From: Marivivens sp. LCG002
GTDB lineage: Bacteria > Pseudomonadota > Alphaproteobacteria > Rhodobacterales > Rhodobacteraceae
Direction of reading: 5' to 3'
Length of the DNA: 64,000 nt
Assembly: GCF_030264275.1 (NCBI RefSeq)
Contig: NZ_CP127165.1
Location: 546,001 to 610,000, forward strand
Shown here: positions 30,048 through 39,080 of the stretch, one piece after another
Position numbering within the stretch: the stretch's first letter is position 1
How the letters are laid out: every line of letters begins with the position of its first letter
Notes under the pieces: model-generated
Seen by the model: only the letters and a program-made list of their open reading frames with translations
Databases searched by the model: none
What the model was told of the DNA's origin: nothing
Program-made: the position numbers and the translations under genes

Positions 30048-31201
30048 TGAAGACGACCATTCTCCACTTGAGCCATACCGATATTCGACGCGACAGTCGT
30101 ATTCTAAAGGAACTCAAGGCGCTCCGACCTTTTGCAGAGGAAAAAGGTTTTCAAGTCAGAGCCCTCGGCATCCTAGATCGCGGGGCTAAGTCAGCCGTTC
30201 CACCTGCCCCCGAAGGAGTTGAAATTCTGACGATGGAATGTTTCGTCAGAAAACTTTGGGTTCCGCACCGGCTCATCCGCCACGGACTTGTTTTTCTGGA
30301 AATAATGGTTCGTTTCTTGTTTCTGGGTCTCAAGATGCGTCCTGCTATTGTGCATTGCCATGACACTATGGTTCTGCCGGTGGCGTTGCTCGTTTCGATA
30401 ATTTCGCGCGGCCAGTTGGTTTATGACGCACATGAGCTCGAGACCGACCGCAATGGTCAGGGGAAGCTGGAGCAAAAAGTAACAATGCTGTTCGAGAAGA
30501 TTGCTTGGAGTGCAATCGATTTTTTCATATCTGTCAGCCCCTCGATCAATAAGTTTTATGTTGAGAAATATGGCCCCAAGGCGAACGAAGTTATCTTGAA
30601 TGCTCCGGAATTGACACCGGTCGACGTCGGAAGTCAGTCCCAAGCAAATGCTCTTCGCGACCGGTTAGGTATTTCCCCAGAGGAGAGACTGTTTGTCTAC
30701 CTTGGTATTCTCGGCCCTGGCCGCGGTTTGGAAAATCTTCTTGAAGCTTTTTCAAGACTTGTCGGGGAGGCGCATCTTGTGTGCGTGGGATGGGGTGAAT
30801 ACGAACAGAAAATCAAGGACTATGCGACGCGTTTTCCCAACATCCACCTTCATGAACCGGTGCCTCACGCAGAAGTCGTACCGTTGGTAAAAGGTGCCGA
30901 TTTCGGGATGTGTATGATCGAGCCAATATCGCTGAGCGATTATTATTGTTTGCCTAATAAGCTATTTGAGTATGCGTTCGCCGGCTTGCCGGTTCTTGCG
31001 TCAAAGTTCCCTGAACTGGAGCGAGTGGTGCGCGATCACAAACTAGGGACCACTTGCGAAAATGACGTTTCGTCGATAGTGAACGCAGTGAAAGACATCA
31101 TAGGTCGCAAGCACGAATTTAGCTTTGAAAACCTCGAGGAGTTGAGCTGGCAGCGCCAAGCGGAGCTTCTTGTTGCAGGCTATCGAACGCTCGTGGCGTA
31201 A
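30047..31201 (+). CDS. Glycosyltransferase, GT4 family
   Basis: 384 aa. N-terminal THTDIRRDSRILKELKAL-like start (HTDIRRDSRILKE) and IVHCHDTMVLPV, then the C-terminal donor domain: LFVYLGILGPGRGLENLLEAF, LVCVGWGEYEQKI, and the E-x7-E region MIEPISLSDYYCLPNKLFEYA. It starts on the Wzy stop, so it is coupled to it. Donor and acceptor are unknown. Confidence 0.85.
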   Translation: MKTTILHLSHTDIRRDSRILKELKALRPFAEEKGFQVRALGILDRGAKSAVPPAPEGVEILTMECFVRKLWVPHRLIRHGLVFLEIMVRFLFLGLKMRPAIVHCHDTMVLPVALLVSIISRGQLVYDAHELETDRNGQGKLEQKVTMLFEKIAWSAIDFFISVSPSINKFYVEKYGPKANEVILNAPELTPVDVGSQSQANALRDRLGISPEERLFVYLGILGPGRGLENLLEAFSRLVGEAHLVCVGWGEYEQKIKDYATRFPNIHLHEPVPHAEVVPLVKGADFGMCMIEPISLSDYYCLPNKLFEYAFAGLPVLASKFPELERVVRDHKLGTTCENDVSSIVNAVKDIIGRKHEFSFENLEELSWQRQAELLVAGYRTLVA

Positions 31202-31300
31202 AAGGTTTAATCGGGCAATAATAGCCCAACGCATGGTGAAAACAGGTGCAGTGCAGTATTTGCAAAGGTGCCGTCTCCCTGAACTTGAAGGTATAAAACA

Positions 31301-33115
31301 ATGTGTGGCATCTTTGGACTGATTTCCTTGTCTGGCAAAGTTGATAAGTCGGAGCTTATTGCCCTTGCGATGCACGCTCGTCAGCGAGGCGTTGATGCCT
31401 CAGGACTTGTATTGCTTGAAGGCGACCAGATGCGCATTGTGCGTGCAGACGCGGGTATCCACAAACTTACATCAAAGGTAAAGTTTGGAAATCCGAACAT
31501 GGTGCTGGGCCATAGCCGCCTTGTGACAAACGGCTTTACCGATAACCAACCGATCTATCGTGATGGCTTGGTTGTCTTGCACAACGGTATCATTACCAAC
31601 TGCGACGACCTTTGGACTGAAGGCCGAAAGCGCAGGCTGCAGATCGACACAGAGATTATTCCGGTCATTTTGTCGGAAGTGCTGAAAACGGGCGCTACAA
31701 TTGGAGAGGCGGTCGAAAAACTTCTTGAAGAAACCGAGGGCGTCATTTCGACGGCAATCTATGAGATTGAGACGGGCCGTCTTTTGCTTCTCTCGAACAA
31801 TGGTAGTCTCTATGCCGGAGAGAAAAACGGTCAGATCGGTTTTTCTTCCGAAGAGTGGCCCTTGATCAGCAAAGACTTCAAAAACATCCGCAATATCAAG
31901 GGGTATGAAGTCATCGAGACAGGTCGCAAAGTTGCGGCTCCCATCGAAACGGCAGTGCTCCAGCGTCAACGAACCAACCTTGTCCCCGGCTACATTCGCA
32001 CTGTACCCGAGGAGAACATGCTTGTTCACGAGGTGCCCAACCTCAAGCGCTGCACAAAGTGCATTCTACCCGAAACGATGCCATATATCGAATTCGACCA
32101 TGAGGGCGTTTGCAACTACTGCAACAACTATGAGTTGCGAAACGTCCCCAAGCCTATTTCGAGCCTGATCGAATTGGTGAAACCCTATCGTCGGGATGAT
32201 CACGTAGACTGCATCGTTCCCTTTTCGGGCGGGAGAGACAGTTGTATGGCTCTTCACTTGATCGTCAAGGAACTCGGCATGAAGCCGATCGCTTATACTT
32301 ATGATTGGGGTATGGTCACTGACTTAGGCCGCAGGAATATAAGTCGGATGTGTGCCGAATTAGGCGTCGAGAATATTATTATCGCGGCCGACATAGAAAA
32401 GAAGCGCAGTTATATCCGCAAGAACCTCGAGGCTTGGTTGAAGAAACCCCATTTAGGGATGATCAGCCTCCTTACTGCGGGCGACAAGCATTTCTTCCGC
32501 TATATTGAGCAGATTAAGAAGCAAACAGGCGTCAGTTTGAATATTTGGGGTATCAACCCACTGGAAGTTACCCACTTCAAGGCAGGCTTTTTGGGTGTGC
32601 CACCAGCGTTCCATGAAAAGCATGTTTATAACAACGGTCTCGCCAAGCAACTTAGTTACCAGAAAAAGAGATTTGCCGAGTACCTGCGCAATCCCGGTTA
32701 TTTGAACGCCTCTATGTTCGATACGCTCAGTGGCGAATATTGGCGCTCGATTCATAAAAAGACCGACTATTTCCACATGTTCGACTATTACACTTGGGAT
32801 GAGAAGGAAATTGATGGCGTCCTTGCCGAATATAACTGGGAGCTTGCCATCGATACGACGACGACTTGGCGCATCGGTGACGGAACGGCTGCTTTCTATA
32901 ACTATATCTATTACACGGTCGCCGGTTTTACCGAGCACGATACGTTCAGAAGCAACCAGATTCGCGAAGGTCAAATGGACCGTGAAGAGGCGTTGCGTTT
33001 GGTAAATATTGAAAACCAACCTCGTTATCCGAACATCAAATGGTATCTTGATGCCGTTGGCGTAGATTATGAAAAGGCGATTAAGGCCGTCAATGCTATC
33101 CCAAGGCTCTATTGA
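31301..33115 (+). CDS. Fused class II glutaminase and WbpG-like N-acetyl sugar amidotransferase
   Basis: 604 aa. The N-terminal Ntn domain (residues 2-215) begins MCGIFG with nucleophile Cys2, as in AsnB/GlmS/PurF glutaminases; GHSRLVTNG and LHNGIITN are the substrate-site motifs. A cysteine pair set C251-x2-C254 and C271-x2-C274 follows, then the PP-loop SGGRDS (309-314) that activates the substrate with ATP, as in WbpG/PseA. In Pseudomonas aeruginosa WbpG works with separate HisH/HisF-like proteins to turn an acetamido into an acetamidino group. Here the ammonia source is built in and no hisH/hisF gene is in the island. Likely cytoplasmic. Substrate inferred from the wbpA/B/D/E genes. Confidence 0.85.
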   Translation: MCGIFGLISLSGKVDKSELIALAMHARQRGVDASGLVLLEGDQMRIVRADAGIHKLTSKVKFGNPNMVLGHSRLVTNGFTDNQPIYRDGLVVLHNGIITNCDDLWTEGRKRRLQIDTEIIPVILSEVLKTGATIGEAVEKLLEETEGVISTAIYEIETGRLLLLSNNGSLYAGEKNGQIGFSSEEWPLISKDFKNIRNIKGYEVIETGRKVAAPIETAVLQRQRTNLVPGYIRTVPEENMLVHEVPNLKRCTKCILPETMPYIEFDHEGVCNYCNNYELRNVPKPISSLIELVKPYRRDDHVDCIVPFSGGRDSCMALHLIVKELGMKPIAYTYDWGMVTDLGRRNISRMCAELGVENIIIAADIEKKRSYIRKNLEAWLKKPHLGMISLLTAGDKHFFRYIEQIKKQTGVSLNIWGINPLEVTHFKAGFLGVPPAFHEKHVYNNGLAKQLSYQKKRFAEYLRNPGYLNASMFDTLSGEYWRSIHKKTDYFHMFDYYTWDEKEIDGVLAEYNWELAIDTTTTWRIGDGTAAFYNYIYYTVAGFTEHDTFRSNQIREGQMDREEALRLVNIENQPRYPNIKWYLDAVGVDYEKAIKAVNAIPRLY

Positions 33116-33266
33116 AGCAGAGCTGAGGTATGCTTGACCGCCGTAATAATCATGTGGTGCAGTGGGCGATGTTGTAGTTGCGTCGTCCATATGCATTTGG
33201 GTTAGTCATATCTCACGAGACCTGATAACTGAACGAGCAATATTTGAGAGAGCAGGCGAACCATTC

Positions 33267-35183
33267 GTGACCGCACCTATTCCTAGCTACAATGAAGATG
33301 AGATCGACCTTCGTGAGGTTTGGTATTCCGTCGCGCGGCATTGGTCGATCATCCTGCTGATCGCTTTTGTGACCAGTGCGGCATCACTCTATTATGCAGT
33401 GAACAAAGTAGAGCCGATGTTCAATGCGACGAACGTCTTCATGCTTGAAGATAGTTCACCAGGCTTTTCAGGATTAGGAGACGCTGCTGGGCTTGCTGCG
33501 ATAATTGGCGGGGGGGCAGGTGGCGACAGCGCGACCGCGACGATAAGTGATAGGATCAGATCGCGAAGCTTCGTTCTTGCGATAGCGGATGATGCAGGTC
33601 TTTACACTGATCCTCAGTTCAACCCCGTGGTGAGAGCACCGAACTTGCGCGCGCGTATCCAGATCGCTCTCGGTATCAGCAAGCCGATGGTTGATAGTCC
33701 TGCGGCGCGCGATCAGCGTATGATTGGGTTTTATCGTGAATACGTGAGTGTAAACGTCGGCGAAGCAAGTATGGTTGAAGTGAGCGTGGAGCACTATGAT
33801 CCTGAACGTGCGGCAAAAATTGCAAACTTGATCGCTGAAAAGGCTCTTGCTGATATTTTGGTTGAGCGAAAAGAAAAGTCTCGGGCGCAAATCGACTATC
33901 TTGCAGGCGAGCTATCGGTGGTTCAGGCGGATCTTGAGAAAGCAGCAGCTGCAATGTCCGCTTATGCAGTAGACAACAATCTCGCTTCCGGCATTGAACT
34001 CGCTAAGGCATCCACTCAACTTGTCCGCCTTCGAGAGCAGCGGCAGTCTTTGGGCGATACTCTTTCCGCTCTCGAGGAGTTTCAGCAATACACCGAAGAG
34101 CGGCGTATACTGACCCCCTTGGAAAGAAGCGAACTCCTGAATCAATACCCTTTTGTCGCTTCGAGCGAGTTTCGCTCAATTGTCGGTTGGGGGCAATCAT
34201 CTGATACTTGGTTCTGGATCGATGCCGAAACACTTGCTCAGGCTCGCTCGACCACCCAATCGCGGCTTGAACAGGCACAACGATCGATCTCAATGTTGGA
34301 GCAGGACGCTCGTTCAACTGCTGCTTCTGCCACTGAACTTGCGTCATTGGAACGCGAGATCAAAGTTCAGCAATCAATTTACGAAGCACTAGTCGCCCAG
34401 TTTGAAGCGCAAAGCATCACCAGTGGTTTCAACGCTTCTGTGGGTCGGGTAATGGAACCCGCGATACCGGCGATTGACCCCTTTAAGCCGCGCAAAGTTG
34501 TTTATGCTGCCCTTGGGATGTTCCTTGGCGGCTTTATTACTTCGGTGGTTATTATCGTCTTGGTCGCGATGCGGGGAACTATTTATGGCCCGAATACGAT
34601 TTCCGCCCGAATAGGTCTGATTGCACATAGTTTGCGTAAGCGCTCTGTCCTAAAGTTGCTTCGCACGTCTGTTGAAAGTGGCGAGCTGGAGAAAATCGCA
34701 GTTGAATTGGAACTTGGTGAAGCCCGTCAGGTGGTGTTTTTGTCATTGACGAGCTCAGATCTTGCATCGCGTGCAGCATTCGATTTGGCGAATGAACTCG
34801 CAGCTTCCGGTCAAAGAACGTGTCTCCTCGACTTGACCGGAGAAGCTTTCACGGGTGCTCTTGTGGAGCGTGGTGAACGACAGTTTGCGCTTCGGCGTTT
34901 CGAAGGGGAGCGTATCTTCGCTTATGTCTCGGAGCCAACGTCCAGTATGCCTGCGCTCGTGCTGAAATCCATTCTCCCGGAATTACGTGATGAAGCTGCG
35001 CACATTATTGTTGTGTGCCCCAAATTTCCTATGGCGGGTGCCTACGTTGCTGCCCTCGCCGATGAAATCGATGCACTTGTTCTGATTGCAGAACGCGGTC
35101 GTACAACTGTCTCATTGACCCATTCCGCTCGTGCGGTTCTTGATCGTCTTGCGCGAGCCCGCGCTTACCTAATTTGTGAGTAA
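33267..35183 (+). CDS. Wzz/Wzc-type polysaccharide co-polymerase with degenerate kinase-like C-terminus
   Basis: 638 aa from a GTG at 33267 (VTAPIPSYNEDEIDLREVW). Two membrane segments flank a long periplasmic part: residues about 30-50 (SIILLIAFVTSAASLYYAV), and about 450-470 (VYAALGMFLGGFITSVVIIVL). The middle is rich in charged heptads (coiled coil). After the second segment a cytoplasmic domain follows the order of a BY-kinase: VVFLSLTSSDLASRAAFDLA stands where the Walker A P-loop would be, but there is no GxxxxGK[ST]. LLDLTGEA then takes the place of the Walker A' Asp strand. No C-terminal tyrosine cluster is seen. Controls chain length, probably without kinase activity. The start could lie farther up at GTG 33162. 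Confidence 0.78.
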   Translation: MTAPIPSYNEDEIDLREVWYSVARHWSIILLIAFVTSAASLYYAVNKVEPMFNATNVFMLEDSSPGFSGLGDAAGLAAIIGGGAGGDSATATISDRIRSRSFVLAIADDAGLYTDPQFNPVVRAPNLRARIQIALGISKPMVDSPAARDQRMIGFYREYVSVNVGEASMVEVSVEHYDPERAAKIANLIAEKALADILVERKEKSRAQIDYLAGELSVVQADLEKAAAAMSAYAVDNNLASGIELAKASTQLVRLREQRQSLGDTLSALEEFQQYTEERRILTPLERSELLNQYPFVASSEFRSIVGWGQSSDTWFWIDAETLAQARSTTQSRLEQAQRSISMLEQDARSTAASATELASLEREIKVQQSIYEALVAQFEAQSITSGFNASVGRVMEPAIPAIDPFKPRKVVYAALGMFLGGFITSVVIIVLVAMRGTIYGPNTISARIGLIAHSLRKRSVLKLLRTSVESGELEKIAVELELGEARQVVFLSLTSSDLASRAAFDLANELAASGQRTCLLDLTGEAFTGALVERGERQFALRRFEGERIFAYVSEPTSSMPALVLKSILPELRDEAAHIIVVCPKFPMAGAYVAALADEIDALVLIAERGRTTVSLTHSARAVLDRLARARAYLICE

Positions 35184-35188
35184 ATGAA

Positions 35189-36919
35189 ATGCGCATTCGT
35201 CCACTCCTTCTGTCGACCGCAGCGCTGACGTTTTTGACGGCTTGTGCGTATTTACCGCAAAACATCGTCGCACCGACTACAGAGGCAGCTGCGGCACAAA
35301 CCAGTTTCGACCTAGATGTCCAAGCGGTGACAGCATCGGTGATCTCGCAAGCGAATTCCAGAAAATGGGAGCGCGGATTTGTTGTCGCGGATTCTGGTTC
35401 GGCAGCTCTTGCAAGTGTTGTACCTGCTTCTGTTGCCTTGTCTGAGCGTTATCCCGTAGCCACCGGAAAGGTTGCGTATACTCTAGGGGCAGGTGATGTC
35501 CTTATCTTCACCGAAACACGCAATAGCATCGCGAGCGACGGCGTAAGTGGCTTGATCGCGAACACAGAGCGGCTCGTTGTTTCCAACGGCAACACGATTG
35601 TGTCGCCCGTATTCGGTGTTCTCGACGTTTCTGGCAAGACTGTCGAGCAGGTGAGGAGTGAAATTTCAGAGCGACTGAGACAGCGCGCGGGGAAGAGTAA
35701 CGCTGTTTCTATCCTTCCTAAGCCACCTGTAGGCATCCGCCCAATTTATCGAATAGGTGCCGGCGACGAGATAGCCATTACAACGGTTTCTAGTGAGGTG
35801 AGCACAAATGGCGTCAGCCAAACACTGATCGAAACCCCGACAACAAGAGAGATCCGCGTCTCCTCTCAGGGCAGCATCTCGCTATTGGGCGTCGGCGAGG
35901 TTTTTATTGAAGGCATGACGCGAAGTGAGGCATCGCGTGCGATTGCCGACGCACTGACCGGCGCAGGACTTGATCCAAAGAATGAAATCGTCATCAAGCG
36001 GAACGTAGCAAACCCGGCGCGTCTGATAGGGGATGTTCCTGTGCAGCGCACGATCGAAATTCTCGAAGCGCCGATTGATCTTGCGAATGTTCTGTCTGAA
36101 TATGGTGTGCGTCCAACGGATGAGCGAGAGTTCCAAGTCAAACTTTTGCGCAACGGCATAGAATATGGGATACTCGCCAGCGAAATTCTCGGCTCCGCTG
36201 ATACCGCCCGTATCTACATTCAATCCGGTGATACGATCTCGGTCGAAGCAATCAGTAAAAATACTTCATTTGATCTATACGTTGAAGGTTATAACTCCCA
36301 GAAAGTTTCAGTCATCTCGTCGTCCGCGAGCGCGCGAAATGCTGTTTTGCCGATTACCGAGCAGGGGATCACCCTGGTTGATGCACTCCTAAATGCTGGA
36401 CTGATTGTAACGCCTGACAGCGAGTACTTGATCCGCCTGACGCGCCGCGGCACGGAATATCGGATGTCTGCGCAGAAAGTTCTCGTAGAGCATCCAGGAG
36501 CGTCGATCTACCTTCGTGGTGGCGACAAAATTGTGATTGAGCCGCTCGAGTATAGCAAACAAACGGTTATGGTGACAGGCGCAGGAACATCTCCCAAGCT
36601 CATCGAAATCTCCCCGACCACGCGCCCGACACTCGCGACAGCGATTTTCAGTAGCGCAGCTCTCGGAAATATCGAAGCTGACTTGAAGCAGGTATTTTTG
36701 CTTCGTCGCAAAGAGCAGGTTGCCAATTCATTCGATGCTTACTTTATCGACCTGAGCGATCCTACCCGCTTGATCTTGGCAAAAGAGCTCCAACTTCGGC
36801 CTGACGATATAATCTTTGTTTCCACTCAGCCGATCAGCGAGTTTAGCTCGGTCATCTCACGTATAAACGGGGCTTTGACGAATGGACTTGGAACGCTCGC
36901 AATTGCCGGTTTCAAATAA
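35189..36919 (+). CDS. Wza-like outer-membrane polysaccharide export lipoprotein
   Basis: 576 aa. A lipoprotein signal ends LTFLTAC, with the lipid-carrying Cys19 and no Asp at +2, fitting the outer membrane. A Poly_export domain (YTLGAGDVLIFTETRN, then TVEQVRSEISERLRQRA) is followed by several SLBB-like repeats: YRIGAGDEIAITTVSS, DTISVEAISKNTSFDLYVEG and DKIVIEPLEYSKQTVMVTG. It is longer than E. coli Wza by about 200 residues because of extra SLBB segments. It starts 5 bp after the co-polymerase, and the two are probably partners in export. Confidence 0.85.
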   Translation: MRIRPLLLSTAALTFLTACAYLPQNIVAPTTEAAAAQTSFDLDVQAVTASVISQANSRKWERGFVVADSGSAALASVVPASVALSERYPVATGKVAYTLGAGDVLIFTETRNSIASDGVSGLIANTERLVVSNGNTIVSPVFGVLDVSGKTVEQVRSEISERLRQRAGKSNAVSILPKPPVGIRPIYRIGAGDEIAITTVSSEVSTNGVSQTLIETPTTREIRVSSQGSISLLGVGEVFIEGMTRSEASRAIADALTGAGLDPKNEIVIKRNVANPARLIGDVPVQRTIEILEAPIDLANVLSEYGVRPTDEREFQVKLLRNGIEYGILASEILGSADTARIYIQSGDTISVEAISKNTSFDLYVEGYNSQKVSVISSSASARNAVLPITEQGITLVDALLNAGLIVTPDSEYLIRLTRRGTEYRMSAQKVLVEHPGASIYLRGGDKIVIEPLEYSKQTVMVTGAGTSPKLIEISPTTRPTLATAIFSSAALGNIEADLKQVFLLRRKEQVANSFDAYFIDLSDPTRLILAKELQLRPDDIIFVSTQPISEFSSVISRINGALTNGLGTLAIAGFK

Positions 36920-36924
36920 TTTAA

Positions 36925-36947
36925 CCGTAGCTTTTGAAGCTATACGG
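36925..36947. terminator. Weak hairpin at the convergent end of the Wza-like and CapD-like genes
   Basis: CCGTAGCTT (36925-36933) faces AAGCTATACGG (36937-36947), an imperfect stem with a 2-base bulge and no T-run. It overlaps the stop of the minus-strand gene. Termination role uncertain. Confidence 0.35.
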
Positions 36948-38898
36948 CAGTCAGCTTTGGTTTGAGTGCGCTTTTGCTGTTTTTGTCCCAGACCAAGTCC
37001 GAAATCGAACTTACTGGTGCAAAGTCGGTCGGGGCTTTTTGCAGTAGCTCGCGCACATGTTCAATATCGAAGGCTTTGCAGGCTAAGAAGAGTTCTTCGA
37101 GGATTTGATTCAGAACAGAGAGTTCCAAATAGGTCTCTCGTGCGCTCATGATGCGGGGATGCTCGGTTCCTTCCGGATCATTTCCGATAAGGAGTTCTTC
37201 ATAGAGTTTTTCGCCCGGACGGAGCCCTACAACACGAATGGCGATCTTGCTTGGGTCAAGGTTCGCTTGCTGTTCGGCCAGCCCCTCTTCTTCGATAAAT
37301 GGTGTCAGACCGTGTAATCTAGCCATCTTTTGCGCGAGATCTATGATCTTGACCGGCTCACCCATGTCGAGAACAAAGACTTCACCGCCCTTTGCCATCG
37401 AGCTGGCTTGGATCACCAGTTGCGCAGCTTCGGGGATCGTCATGAAGAAGCGGTTGATTTCCTTGTGGGTAACCGTAATCGGACCCCCGGTTTTGATTTG
37501 CTCGGTGAATCTCGGAATGACGGAACCCGAGGACCCGAGAACATTGCCGAAGCGAACCATAGAGAAAATGGTTCGCGACTGCGACCTTGCATAGGCCTGG
37601 CAAACAAGCTCGGCCATCCGCTTGGATGCACCCATAAAGTTGGTTGGACGTACAGCTTTATCGGTTGAAATGAGAGTAAATGACTCTACGCCAGCCGAAA
37701 TCGCCGCCTCGGCGATCACCTTTGTTCCGAAGATATTATTCCGCATCCCTTCAATGACGTTCAGTTCAACAAGTGGAACATGCTTGTAGGCTGCAGCATG
37801 ATAGATGGTTTGAACCTTGAACGTGCTCAACACTGTTTGGACGCGACCTTGGTTCTGAACCGAACAAATGATCGGGATAATCGTTGTCTCTAGCGACTGT
37901 GCCTGAGCAACGCCTGTCAATTCGTCATGCACCGAATAGAGGGCATATTCGGAGGAATCGAGAAGGAGAAGTTTCTTGGGATTCTGTCGGAGTATCTGGC
38001 GGCATAATTCGCTTCCGATTGACCCGCCAGCGCCTGTTACAAGCACGACTTTATTGCGAATGTTTCTTTCCATGAGCTGCGCTTTGGGCGGGATCGGATC
38101 GCGTCCAAGCAATTCTTCGATCGAAATATCTCGCACTGTGCTGATCTGTGCCCGACCCTCGATAAGATCCGAAAGGCCTGGCATCGTCTTTACTTCGACT
38201 TTCAAGCCCTCCAGCCGTTCGATGATCGCCCGTCTGCTTGCCTGCGACAGACTAGGAAGCGCTAGAAGGATGGTTTTGACATTGGACTTTTTGAGGTAAC
38301 CGTGAGCTTGCTCGAACGAAATGACACTCAGTCCGCCAATTTCGGAATTCTGTAAAGCCGGATTGTCGTCAATGAGGATCACAGGTCGATAACTTTTGCT
38401 CTGGCTGAGTGCGTTGACGAGTTGGCGACCCGCGGCGCCAGCGCCGTAGATAGCAACTGGACTACGCGCGTCCCGTTCAAGCGAATGATATAGATTTCGC
38501 AGGATCAGACGCGAGCCGCCCACGGTCATGAAAAGCAACATCGCGTAGATAAACACCACGGACATCGGAAACCCGACCGAAAATACCCACCCGATGGCGA
38601 AGAGCCAAAGCGCAGACAGGCCAACTCCGTAAATAACAGTTCGCAAGGCCTTGCTCGACATATAGCGGACAATCGCACGATAGAACCCGAGTTTAACAAA
38701 ACCTGCGAGTGAAAGTGGGATAACGGTCAAGAGCATCAATACGGCAGAGGGGCTCTTAAGTGCGTCCGTCGAGGCCATCTGAACGGCAAGAGCCGCATAA
38801 AAGCACACCACGATCAAAGTACTATCTGTAAGGATTTGCATGATGCGCTTTTCCGTGCGCGTCAGGGCAAAGAGCGAATGCAAAAAATGCTCAACCAT
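36940..38898 (-). CDS. WbpM/CapD-type membrane NDP-sugar 4,6-dehydratase
   Basis: 652 aa. Four N-terminal membrane segments (residues about 20-120), then a first Rossmann part (YGAGAAGRQLVNALSQ), and then the catalytic SDR domain with LVTGAGGSIGSELCRQI. The active site reads STDKAVRPTNFMGASKR, with Met where classical SDR enzymes have Tyr, the arrangement known in WbpM. The family turns UDP-GlcNAc into UDP-4-keto-6-deoxy-GlcNAc, feeding diamino-trideoxy sugars. It points against the island genes and closes the island. Its product suits the second aminotransferase and the PglC-like enzyme. Confidence 0.9.
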   Translation of the reverse strand: MVEHFLHSLFALTRTEKRIMQILTDSTLIVVCFYAALAVQMASTDALKSPSAVLMLLTVIPLSLAGFVKLGFYRAIVRYMSSKALRTVIYGVGLSALWLFAIGWVFSVGFPMSVVFIYAMLLFMTVGGSRLILRNLYHSLERDARSPVAIYGAGAAGRQLVNALSQSKSYRPVILIDDNPALQNSEIGGLSVISFEQAHGYLKKSNVKTILLALPSLSQASRRAIIERLEGLKVEVKTMPGLSDLIEGRAQISTVRDISIEELLGRDPIPPKAQLMERNIRNKVVLVTGAGGSIGSELCRQILRQNPKKLLLLDSSEYALYSVHDELTGVAQAQSLETTIIPIICSVQNQGRVQTVLSTFKVQTIYHAAAYKHVPLVELNVIEGMRNNIFGTKVIAEAAISAGVESFTLISTDKAVRPTNFMGASKRMAELVCQAYARSQSRTIFSMVRFGNVLGSSGSVIPRFTEQIKTGGPITVTHKEINRFFMTIPEAAQLVIQASSMAKGGEVFVLDMGEPVKIIDLAQKMARLHGLTPFIEEEGLAEQQANLDPSKIAIRVVGLRPGEKLYEELLIGNDPEGTEHPRIMSARETYLELSVLNQILEELFLACKAFDIEHVRELLQKAPTDFAPVSSISDLVWDKNSKSALKPKLTAV

Positions 38899-39049
38899 GA
38901 TCCCAATATCCCAGACAACCCAACATCAACGCTCGATAGGCGCCCATCGCTTACTCTTAATTTGTCGCAGCAATTCATCCGTGAACAATTAGAGAGTGCA
39001 CTAGAACACTAATAGCCGAAACCGAGCCACTTACAAATAGAAGCAAATG

Positions 39050-39076
39050 AGGGGCGAAGTTTCCTTCGCCCCTTTT
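39050..39076. terminator. Hairpin terminator downstream of metK
   Basis: AGGGGCGAAG (39050-39059), a TTTC loop and CTTCGCCCCT (39064-39073) form a perfect 10-bp stem just past the metK stop. TTTT follows on the + strand and AAAA precedes the stem on the metK strand, so on the metK strand the T-run is poor; the tight stem still suggests termination. Confidence 0.7.
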
Positions 39077-39080
39077 GTGG

